Source: Dyella sp. SG609
GTDB taxonomy: Bacteria > Pseudomonadota > Gammaproteobacteria > Xanthomonadales > Rhodanobacteraceae
Reading direction: 5' to 3'
Assembly: GCF_012275375.1 (NCBI RefSeq)
Contig: NZ_JAAZQJ010000002.1
Coordinates: forward strand, 124,001-188,000
DNA length: 64,000 nucleotides
Shown here in pieces: positions 19,687-26,551 of this stretch; position 1 is the first letter of the stretch, and every line of letters begins with the position of its first letter. Under the pieces are notes generated by a model. It searched no databases. It was given only the letters and a program-made list of their open reading frames with translations, and was not told the origin of the DNA. A program made the position numbers and the translations under genes.

Positions 19687-19959
19687 CTAGGTATCGAGAG
19701 CGTCTTCCTCGCGCCGGCTTGCCGTCGCCGCGACCAGCGACTCCAGCTCGTAGCGAGCCATCCCCGTATCGCCCTGCTCCAGATAACCGAGCGCCTTCTG
19801 CAGGCGCTCGCGCAGCACCTGTGCCTGCGCTTCGCGGCGGGCACGGAAACGCGCCTGGCGCTGGGCACCGGTGAGCGGACTTTCCTTGCGCGGACGACCG
19901 CGGCTGCGCTTGAACGCCAAGGGCAGCTGCAGGGTGCCGGGATCGCGTGCGTCGACCAT
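19687..19959 (-). CDS. Small AT-hook/basic regulator-like protein
   Basis: A 90-residue protein. RGRPRK at 20-25 is an AT-hook-like motif. It is followed by PLTGAQRQARFRARR, a basic segment seen in many small phage- and plasmid-type proteins, and a heptad-like helix with Leu (QVLRERLQKALGYLEQ). The C-terminus is acidic. AGGAG lies eight bases before ATG 19959. A promoter with 17-bp spacing lies just upstream with a palindrome in its spacer, so it may bind DNA and repress itself. The family name is unknown to me, and the DNA-binding role is inferred. Confidence 0.72.
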   Translation of the reverse strand: MVDARDPGTLQLPLAFKRSRGRPRKESPLTGAQRQARFRARREAQAQVLRERLQKALGYLEQGDTGMARYELESLVAATASRREEDALDT

Positions 19960-19986
19960 GTTCGTGCTCCTGGTGAGATGGCGGGT

Positions 19987-20015
19987 ATTTTAAGTTACGT
20001 AACTATAAATAGCAA
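19987..20015 (-). promoter_or_regulatory. Promoter of the AT-hook gene with a palindromic operator in the spacer
   Basis: On the minus strand, TTGCTA (20010-20015) and TAAAAT (19987-19992) are -35 and -10 hexamers 17 bp apart. The perfect palindrome AGTTACGTAACT (19993-20004) fills the spacer next to the -10. Predicted transcription starts near 19980, about 20 bases before the ATG. Confidence 0.65.
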
Positions 20016-20031
20016 GCGAAAATCCATCATT

Positions 20032-20078
20032 TCTGGAAGAAATTTCCAGATAAATAAGTTCTTTAAGAAATTTTCTTA
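20032..20078. repeat. Inverted repeats in an AT-rich intergenic island
   Basis: TCTGGAA/TTCCAGA (20032-20038 and 20044-20050, loop GAAAT) and the palindrome TAAGAAA-T-TTTCTTA (20064-20078) lie in a stretch of about 100 bp (19985-20090) that is far more AT-rich than the surroundings. They are candidate regulator or H-NS sites between the divergent AT-hook gene and the SGNH hydrolase. Confidence 0.55.
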
Positions 20079-20132
20079 GAGTGATTTGTCTTGCCGTGGC
20101 GCGATCTTTTGCCCAGCCGAGGGCGCCGGGCA

Positions 20133-20148
20133 GACGTCACGTAACGTC
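20133..20148. promoter_or_regulatory. Palindromic site GACGTYACGTRACGTC
   Basis: GACGTCACGTAACGTC is a near-perfect palindrome with the same core as the spacer palindrome at 19993-20004. It lies 150 bp upstream of the SGNH hydrolase start. It is a candidate binding site of the neighbouring small regulator. Confidence 0.4.
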
Positions 20149-20297
20149 GCCTCGCATCGCCAGGAAAAAGGAGCACCCACCCTTCAGGCCGCGCGCATCG
20201 GGCCGGCCCGTCTGATTTTGCAAACGCCGGTCGCGGATACCGTAAGCGCGACTTTGTTATACAAACTCCCCCGATCACCCCAGGCAAAGGATCCGGC

Positions 20298-21515
20298 ATG
20301 CACCGTCACCTCCTGCAGTTTTTCCTGGCCGGCGCACTGTGCGCCCTGCTCGCCCCGGCCCTCGCCGCCCCCGCAAAAGACGCGCATTGGGTGGCCGCCT
20401 GGAGTGCATCCATGGATTCGCCGGGGCCGCGGCTGTCGGACCAGACCGTGCGGCAGATCGCCCGCGTCAGCATCGGCGGCAGCGCGGTGCGCGTGCGGCT
20501 ATCCAATCTCTATGGCGACGGGCCGGTGACGCTGGGGCCGGTGCATGTCGCCGTGCGCGCCGAGGGTTCTTCGACCGTGGCCGGTTCCGATCGCGAACTT
20601 CGCTTCGGCGGCAAATCCACCGTCACCATTGCAAAGGGCGGCAGCGCCCTGAGCGACGCCGTGACGATGGAAGTGAAGCCGCTGCAGGAACTGGCGGTAA
20701 GCCTCTATGTTCCCGCCGGCGCCGCGCCGGGCCCGTCGACGTTACATAACGCCGGCCTCGCCACCGCGTATCTGACCGAGCACGGCGACGCCACCGCAGC
20801 CACCTCATACCCCGGCACCGAAGTGCACGGCAGCCGCTTCTTTCTCAGCGACATCCAGGTCGCCGGCCCTGCAGAACGCCACGCCGTAGTGGCCTTCGGC
20901 GACTCCATCACCGACGGCGTCGGCGGCCAGCAGAACACCTACGAGCGCTGGCCCGACCAGCTCGCCGCACGCCTGCGCGCCGACCCGGCGCTGGCCACGG
21001 TGGCGGTGGCGAATGCCGGCATCGGCGGCAATCGTGTCTTGAACGACAACTTCGGCCCCAGCGCGCAGAAGCGCTTCGACCGCGACGCGCTGGACCAGCC
21101 CGGCGTGCGCTGGATCGTGCTGCTGGAGGGCATCAACGACATCGGCGGCTCCGGCCAGCCGGCCACGCCGAAGGACGACGTCTCCGCCGAGCAGATCATC
21201 GAAGGCATGAAGGCATTGATCGCCCGCGCGCACGCCAGGGGCGTGAAGATCTACGGCGCCACGCTCACCCCGTTCGGCGGCGCGGGCTGGCCGTATCACT
21301 CGTCACGTAACGAGCAGAAACGGCAGGCGGTGAATGCGTGGATCCGCAGCGGCGGCGCCTTCGATGGCGTGGCGGATTTCGACCAGGCCACCCAGGACCC
21401 GGCCCACCCGGACCGCATGCTGCCGGCCTACGACAGCGGCGATCACCTGCATCCGAACGGGGCGGGGTTCGAGGCGATGGCGAAGGCGGTCGACCTGAAG
21501 TGGTTTGCGCACTGA
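20298..21515 (+). CDS. Secreted SGNH/GDSL hydrolase (esterase)
   Basis: A 405-residue protein with a signal peptide (cleavage near ALAAPA, about 26). An N-terminal beta-sandwich-like region (about 30-190) precedes the SGNH catalytic domain. Block I is AFGDSITDG with the nucleophile Ser, block II GIGGNR, block III LEGINDIGG, and block V DHLHPNG with the catalytic Asp-His. This two-part architecture is common in secreted carbohydrate or lipid esterases. AAAGGAT precedes the ATG. Two CGTYACRTAACG-like motifs lie within the gene (20740 and 21301). Confidence 0.9.
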   Translation: MHRHLLQFFLAGALCALLAPALAAPAKDAHWVAAWSASMDSPGPRLSDQTVRQIARVSIGGSAVRVRLSNLYGDGPVTLGPVHVAVRAEGSSTVAGSDRELRFGGKSTVTIAKGGSALSDAVTMEVKPLQELAVSLYVPAGAAPGPSTLHNAGLATAYLTEHGDATAATSYPGTEVHGSRFFLSDIQVAGPAERHAVVAFGDSITDGVGGQQNTYERWPDQLAARLRADPALATVAVANAGIGGNRVLNDNFGPSAQKRFDRDALDQPGVRWIVLLEGINDIGGSGQPATPKDDVSAEQIIEGMKALIARAHARGVKIYGATLTPFGGAGWPYHSSRNEQKRQAVNAWIRSGGAFDGVADFDQATQDPAHPDRMLPAYDSGDHLHPNGAGFEAMAKAVDLKWFAH

Positions 21516-21549
21516 TCTGACATCCATCCGATAGCCACCTCTCCATCAA

Positions 21550-21579
21550 ACGTCATCCCGGCGCTGGCCGGGATGACGT
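21550..21579. repeat. CGTCATCCCGGC-type hairpin repeat, copy 2
   Basis: Perfect 13-bp arms (ACGTCATCCCGGC) around GCTG match the hairpin at 15156-15189 in core and loop length. It lies 34 bp after the SGNH hydrolase stop and may terminate it. Confidence 0.75.
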
Positions 21580-21662
21580 AGCGGGCCCTGGTCGATTTCC
21601 GGAAACTCCATTCGTCGTTCCCGTACAAGCCGGATGCACCGGCCCGACCTGGAGACCCGATC

Positions 21663-22229
21663 ATGCGACGCCTTATCCTGAAAATGTCCATCTCGCTCGA
21701 CGGCTTCGTCGCCGGCCCCAACGGCGAAGGCGACTGGATGGTGCCCAGCCGCGACGAAGGCGGCCGCGAGTGGGTCGGGGAGACGCTCGCGCAGGCCGGC
21801 CTGCATCTGATGGGGCGCAAGTCGTTTTTCAGCATGGCCGGTTATTGGCCGACCGCCGGCGACGCTCTCGCCGTGCACATGAACGAGATTCCCAAGGCGG
21901 TCTTTACCCGGCAGGACGCGCTGGATGTGAGCTCGGCCGGCTCGGGCAACTGGCCACAGGCCGAAGTGATCCGCGGCGACCTGGTGGCCGAGGTCAACCG
22001 GCTCAAGCAGCAGCCGGGCAAATACATCCTGGCCCAGGGCGGCGTCGAATTCGCGCAGCACCTGGCGGCGGCCGGGCTGATCGACGAATACCGGCTGGTG
22101 GTGCACCCGGTGGCACTGGGCTCGGGCCAGGCGCTGTTCGCCCGGTTACCCAAGCCGCTGCATCTGCAGCTGCGCTCGTCGACGGTGTTCCGCTCCGGCG
22201 CCATGGCCCAGGTTTTCCGGCCCGCCTGA
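21663..22229 (+). CDS. Dihydrofolate reductase-family protein (RibD C-terminal-like)
   Basis: A 188-residue protein. The start RRLILKMSISLDGFVAG is typical of the family, as is HLMGRKSF near residue 50. YILAQGGVEFAQHLAAAGLIDEY is the conserved NADPH-site and dimer region. VVHPVALGSGQALF follows. Such stand-alone domains are thought to be NADPH-dependent reductases with unknown substrates; it is unlikely to be the housekeeping FolA. GGAGACCCG precedes ATG 21663. Confidence 0.85.
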   Translation: MRRLILKMSISLDGFVAGPNGEGDWMVPSRDEGGREWVGETLAQAGLHLMGRKSFFSMAGYWPTAGDALAVHMNEIPKAVFTRQDALDVSSAGSGNWPQAEVIRGDLVAEVNRLKQQPGKYILAQGGVEFAQHLAAAGLIDEYRLVVHPVALGSGQALFARLPKPLHLQLRSSTVFRSGAMAQVFRPA

Positions 22230-22309
22230 TGCCGCTCAGCCGGGCGGCGCGAGCTTCCCGGCGGCCGCTTCCAGCGCAAGGCACAGCTCCGCGGCGGCCT
22301 GGGTGGTGC

Positions 22310-22645
22310 TCAAGCCGGATGCTGTTTCCCGCACCCCATGCAACGCCGGTAGCGCCCCCAGCGCCCTTCGCCCACGCCGCCGAGCAGGCAGCCGCAGACA
22401 TAGCAGACCGCGCCGCGCCCGCGCCGCCAGCGCAGCAGCCGCCCGGCCTGCACCGCATACAAGGCCACGCTCGCCGCGCCGCCGGCGACGATCAGATACG
22501 AAGGAAGATCCAGCGCCGACACGCCATGCGCCACGCGCGGAAGGCCGAGCAGGCTTTCCGTGCCCCATGCGAACAGTGCGCCGCACAGGGCCGGCAACAG
22601 GCAGGGCGCCATCAGGCGCAGGCACATCCGGTCGACGTACGACAT
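22310..22645 (-). CDS. Small membrane protein with zinc-ribbon-like C-terminus (probable 3' frameshift)
   Basis: A 111-residue frame with two hydrophobic segments (about 12-28 and 48-65) and then CYVCG and CMGCG, two CxxC pairs about 20 residues apart that suggest a zinc ribbon. The frame stops at 22310, straight after CGKQHPA. A neighbouring frame downstream of about 22330 continues with strong GC third-position bias to a stop at 22236, ending in AAGKLAPPG. One base missing in the TTT, CCC or CCCC runs at 22325-22337 would join them into one gene of about 136 residues. Function unknown. Confidence 0.55.
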   Translation of the reverse strand: MSYVDRMCLRLMAPCLLPALCGALFAWGTESLLGLPRVAHGVSALDLPSYLIVAGGAASVALYAVQAGRLLRWRRGRGAVCYVCGCLLGGVGEGRWGRYRRCMGCGKQHPA

Positions 22646-22737
22646 GGCGGGCTTTCCGGGGACGAGTCGGAAAGCGTCGCCCAGGCACATCTCAGGGATT
22701 GAGACCGGCCGGCCGGGCGGCCCGGCCAGGCGGTCGG

Positions 22738-23559
22738 CTAGACGGCATGAATCAGCGGCCGCCCCTCGCCATCGCGCGCGCAGGCGAGGGCCACGCCATA
22801 GATCTTCGACAACACCTGCGCATCCAGCACCTGATCGCGGCCGCCATGGCGCACCAGCCGCCCCTGCGCCAGCAGGGCGACATCGTCGGCGTAGCGCGCG
22901 GCAAGATTGAGCTCGTGCAGCACGGCGATCACGCCGAAGCCCTGCCCCGCCAGCTGCCGCGCGTGTCCAAGCAATTCGTGCTGGTGGGCGATATCCAGCC
23001 CGGCCTCCGGCTCGTCCAGCAACAGCCAGCCCGGCGCCTCGCGGCAATCCCAGATCTGCGCCAGCACGCGCGCCAGCTGCACGCGCTGCTGCTCGCCGCC
23101 GGACAGCTCCAGGTAATTGCGCTGGCGCAGCTCCCAGGTACCGGTGGCCCGCAACACCGCCTCGACGATGCGGCGATCGGATGCCTGCGGCGACGCGGCG
23201 CCATGCGGACTGCGCCCCAGCATCGCCACTTCCTCCGCGCGAAAACCGAAACCCAGCTGCACGCGCTGCGACAGCATGGCGCGCCGCCGGGCCAGTTCCG
23301 GTGCCGGCCAGCGCGCCAGCGACACGCCATCGAGCATGGCCATGCCCAGCGAAGGCCGCAGCAGGCCGGCCAGCACGCCGAGCAGACTGCTCTTGCCGGC
23401 GCCATTGGGACCGATCAGCGCCAGCACACGCCCCGGTTGCGCACGCAGGTTGACCGCTTGCAGCACGCGGCGCGAGCCATAGTGCAGATGCACGTCGCGC
23501 GCTTCGAGCACGCGTTCGTCCGCGCCGGATACGGCGCGCCAATCCACCGCGAGGTTCAT
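22738..23559 (-). CDS. hmuV: Hemin ABC transporter ATP-binding protein
   Basis: A 273-residue ATPase that powers hemin import. Walker A is GPNGAGKSS, the signature LSGGEQQRVQLARVL, Walker B WLLLDEPEAGLD, and the H-loop VLHELNLAARY. The ATG at 23559 overlaps the hmuU stop (ATGA). No T-rich terminator is obvious; a GC palindrome lies at about 22711-22727. Confidence 0.9.
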   Translation of the reverse strand: MNLAVDWRAVSGADERVLEARDVHLHYGSRRVLQAVNLRAQPGRVLALIGPNGAGKSSLLGVLAGLLRPSLGMAMLDGVSLARWPAPELARRRAMLSQRVQLGFGFRAEEVAMLGRSPHGAASPQASDRRIVEAVLRATGTWELRQRNYLELSGGEQQRVQLARVLAQIWDCREAPGWLLLDEPEAGLDIAHQHELLGHARQLAGQGFGVIAVLHELNLAARYADDVALLAQGRLVRHGGRDQVLDAQVLSKIYGVALACARDGEGRPLIHAV

Positions 23560-24614
23560 CCCGCCTCTCCCGTGCGCAGCCGCGACAGCAGCCATAAGAA
23601 GAACGGCCCGCCCAGCAGCGCGGTGATCACGCCCACCGGCAATTCCGCTGGCGCCACCGCGACACGCGCCACTGCATCCGCGCCAATCATCAGACCGGCC
23701 CCGGCCAGCGCCGAACCCGGCAGCAGCAGGCGATGGTCCGGCCCCCACACCAGCCGCAGCAGATGCGGCACCAGCAGGCCGACGAAGCCGATCACGCCGC
23801 ACATCGCCACCGCCGCACCCGTCGCCAAGGCCACTACCGTCACCAGCCGGCGGCGCAGCTTTCGCGGTTCGAAACCGAGCAGGCTGGCCTCGCGCTCGCC
23901 GAGCAGCAGCGCGTTCAGTGCGCGCGCCTGGGTCGGCAACCACAGCAGCGGCAGCAGCAGCAGCGGCGCCACCGCGCCGAGCCGCGCCCAGCTGGTGCCG
24001 CCGAGGCTGCCCAGGGTCCAGAAAGTGAGATCGCGCAGCTGGTGCTCGTTCGCCAGATAAGTAAGCACACCCACCCCAGCCATCGCGATCGCATTGATCG
24101 CCACGCCGGCGAGCAGCAAGGTGGCGACGCCGGGGCGGCGGCTGCCGAACCGATAGACCAGGAAGGTCGCCAGCAAGCCGCCACCGAACGCGGCACCCGC
24201 GATGGCGAACGAACCGAGCAAGGGCGACAGCACCGCGGTCACCGCACCGCCGAGCACGATCATCCCGATCGCACCCAGCGCCGCGCCAGCCGACACGCCC
24301 ACCAGTCCCGGTTCCACCAGCGGATTGCGGAACAGGCCCTGCATGGTGGCGCCGCTGCACGCCAGGGCCGCGCCGACCAGGCTGGCCATCAGCACGCGTG
24401 GCAGGCGCAGCGTCAGCACCACCGCGTCCTGGCCCTGCATCGGCAGGCCATCCAGCCAGCGCAGCAAGGCGCCGAGCACTTGCGTGGCCGACAACGGCAT
24501 CGCGCCGACCGCCATGCCGCCGATTGCCGCAACCGCCAGCAGCGCCGCCAGTCCGCCCAGCGCCCAGGCGCGAGCGCTCAGGGCATGGCGGCGAGGCAAG
24601 GCAATGCTGTTCAC
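23556..24614 (-). CDS. hmuU: Hemin ABC transporter permease (FecCD family)
   Basis: A 352-residue permease with about nine to ten helices. The FecCD signatures LRLPRVLMASLVGAALACSG, MQGLFRNPLVEPGLVGVSAGA and GVIGFVGLLVPHLLR are clear. It forms the membrane channel with HmuV and receives heme from HmuT. It starts with GTG at 24614, which overlaps the hmuT stop. Confidence 0.9.
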   Translation of the reverse strand: MNSIALPRRHALSARAWALGGLAALLAVAAIGGMAVGAMPLSATQVLGALLRWLDGLPMQGQDAVVLTLRLPRVLMASLVGAALACSGATMQGLFRNPLVEPGLVGVSAGAALGAIGMIVLGGAVTAVLSPLLGSFAIAGAAFGGGLLATFLVYRFGSRRPGVATLLLAGVAINAIAMAGVGVLTYLANEHQLRDLTFWTLGSLGGTSWARLGAVAPLLLLPLLWLPTQARALNALLLGEREASLLGFEPRKLRRRLVTVVALATGAAVAMCGVIGFVGLLVPHLLRLVWGPDHRLLLPGSALAGAGLMIGADAVARVAVAPAELPVGVITALLGGPFFLWLLSRLRTGEAG

Positions 24615-25459
24615 GGCTGCACGCCGGCGAAGACGCGCTGCAGCTCCAGTTCGTGTTCGGCGTTGCGCGGACCGAAACCGAGCAAGGCCTGGCCGTCGAC
24701 GAAGACGATGCGGCGCGCCTTGCCCGCGGGCGTCAATGCCACGCCGGGGAGTTGCAATACGCCACTCACGCCGCCCACCTCATCCGCGCGCTCGCGCATC
24801 AGCAGGATCACGTCCGGCGCCAGAGCGACGAGCGCTTCGGCGGAGACCGGCTTGTAGCCGGTGAAGCCGTCCGCGATCTGCGTGCCGCCGGCCAGCACGA
24901 TGGCGCTGGCGGCGGCGGTCTCGCGGCCGCCGGCCTTGGGACTGCCTTCGGTGGCCATCAGGAACAGCACGCGCGGGTGGCTTTTCATGCCGGCGACGGC
25001 TTTCGACAGTTCGGCGTATTGCGTTTCGATCCGGTGCGCGATGGCATCGGCTGCCGCCTCGCGCCCCAGCGCGCGGCCGATCTCCCGTACTTTCGCCACC
25101 ACGCCTTCGGGCGTGCGCGTGGCCGGCATCAGCTCGATGCGCACGCCCGCCTCGCGCAACTGCGCCATCACCGGCGGCGGACCTGCATCGTGCGTGGCGA
25201 GAATCAGGTTCGGCCGCAAGGCCAGCACGCCCTCGGCAGCCAGTTGCCGCACATAGCCCACGTTCGGCAGCTCGCGCGCCGCCGCCGGCCACAGGCTGGT
25301 GCTGTCGACGCCGACCAGGCTCTGTTGCGCGTCCAGCGCATACACGGTTTCGGTGATGTCGCCACCGAGTGCAACCACGCGCGGCGCGTCAGCAGCCGCC
25401 ACCTGCGCGCACAACGCGAGCGCCACCGCGCCCAACCAGCAACGGCTGCGCTCAAACAT
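24611..25459 (-). CDS. hmuT: Periplasmic hemin-binding protein
   Basis: A 282-residue class III solute-binding protein with a signal peptide (LGAVALALCAQVAAA, about 8-22). RVVALGGDITETVYALDA starts the mature fold, and LRPNLILATHDAGPP and LAPDVILLM are the paired strands of the two lobes. It would carry heme across the periplasm to HmuUV. It overlaps hmuS by 8 bp. Confidence 0.88.
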   Translation of the reverse strand: MFERSRCWLGAVALALCAQVAAADAPRVVALGGDITETVYALDAQQSLVGVDSTSLWPAAARELPNVGYVRQLAAEGVLALRPNLILATHDAGPPPVMAQLREAGVRIELMPATRTPEGVVAKVREIGRALGREAAADAIAHRIETQYAELSKAVAGMKSHPRVLFLMATEGSPKAGGRETAAASAIVLAGGTQIADGFTGYKPVSAEALVALAPDVILLMRERADEVGGVSGVLQLPGVALTPAGKARRIVFVDGQALLGFGPRNAEHELELQRVFAGVQP

Positions 25460-26537
25460 GCGGCACCTCCGCATCGGCCAGGCCTTCGGCCAGTTCGCGC
25501 CAGGCCGCCAGTTCCGGCGTACCGGGTTTGCGCTTGCCAAAGAACTGCACGATCTGGCCACCGCCGCCGTCGTACAGCTCCAGCGAAGTGACCTGCCCTT
25601 CCGGGCTGGGCTTGCGCACCATCCAGCTCTCGGCGATGCGGTCCTCGCGCAGATGCAGGTTGAAATCCTCGTCCAGCACGTTGAGCCAGGGTCCGACGGT
25701 TTTGATGTTACGTACCGGACCGGTGTGGATCTGCACGACACCGGGCGAACCGACAAACACCATGACCGGCAGGCCGCTGGCCGCGGCACTGTCCAGCACC
25801 GTGCGCACCGCGCCGCCATCGACGCGCCGCGCGAATTCGGCGCCGGCCAGGCGCAAGGCCTGGGTGCGCGTCACCTCGTGCTTCTTCAGCAGCGCGAAGA
25901 AATCGTGCGGATCGCGCATGCGGCGCCATTGTTCGCGCAGCGAGGCGACGTCCACCGCCTCGTCGTCGCGGCGCAGCGGCAGCGGGTCTTCCACCGCCGC
26001 CAGCTCCAGCAAGGGCGACTGCACCGGCGCCGCGAAACGCGCCACCAGGCCGGACCAGGCATCCTGCAGGCTCTGTTCGGTGAGATACACCTTGTGCACC
26101 GCGCGCCCGTCGCCATCGAAGAACTGCAGGCTGCGCAGCCAGCGCCCGCGCGATTCCTCGCGCACCGCAAAGCCGAATACCCAGTGGCGCAGGAACAGGC
26201 GCAGGTCGATAGCCTCATCCAGCACCACGCCCATGCTGCCGCCGATCTCGATGTTGGCGAACGCGCCCTTCTTCTCGTGCACGCAATGCTCGTTGCGGGT
26301 CAGCACCATCACCGGGCCCAGTTCCGGCAAGGCGCGTATCAGTCCGGCCCACGGACCTTGCAGGCGGGTAACGCCGTCGCCGCAGCGGCTGGCGACCAGC
26401 TCGGCCTCGCTCACGCCCAGCCGTTCGGCCAGGTCGCGGGCGCGCAGTTGCGGCTGTTCCTCGCGCAGGCGGCGCCAGGCCTCGAGCAGTTCCGGCAGCG
26501 AGGGCGCGGCGGAAGCGGAAGTGATTTCGTTCAACAT
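25452..26537 (-). CDS. hmuS: Cytoplasmic hemin-degrading/trafficking factor
   Basis: A 361-residue HemS/HmuS/ChuS-type protein with two homologous halves (about 30-180 and 215-345). Conserved motifs are VMVLTRNEHCVHEKKG in the first half and VMVFVGSPGVVQIHTGPV in the second; NFNLHLREDRI-like sequence (DFNLHLREDRI) follows. The second-half His near IHTGPV corresponds to heme-contacting positions in the family. It accepts imported heme and may release its iron. It lies between hmuR and hmuT. Confidence 0.92.
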   Translation of the reverse strand: MLNEITSASAAPSLPELLEAWRRLREEQPQLRARDLAERLGVSEAELVASRCGDGVTRLQGPWAGLIRALPELGPVMVLTRNEHCVHEKKGAFANIEIGGSMGVVLDEAIDLRLFLRHWVFGFAVREESRGRWLRSLQFFDGDGRAVHKVYLTEQSLQDAWSGLVARFAAPVQSPLLELAAVEDPLPLRRDDEAVDVASLREQWRRMRDPHDFFALLKKHEVTRTQALRLAGAEFARRVDGGAVRTVLDSAAASGLPVMVFVGSPGVVQIHTGPVRNIKTVGPWLNVLDEDFNLHLREDRIAESWMVRKPSPEGQVTSLELYDGGGGQIVQFFGKRKPGTPELAAWRELAEGLADAEVPHV

Positions 26538-26551
26538 GTGCGGCACTCCTT

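Noticed and set aside
22310-22312. TGA of the zinc-ribbon gene as a second Sec codon
   Set aside because: No SECIS-like hairpin with the required loop follows, and the frame after the TGA has no coding bias; a frameshift explains the data better.
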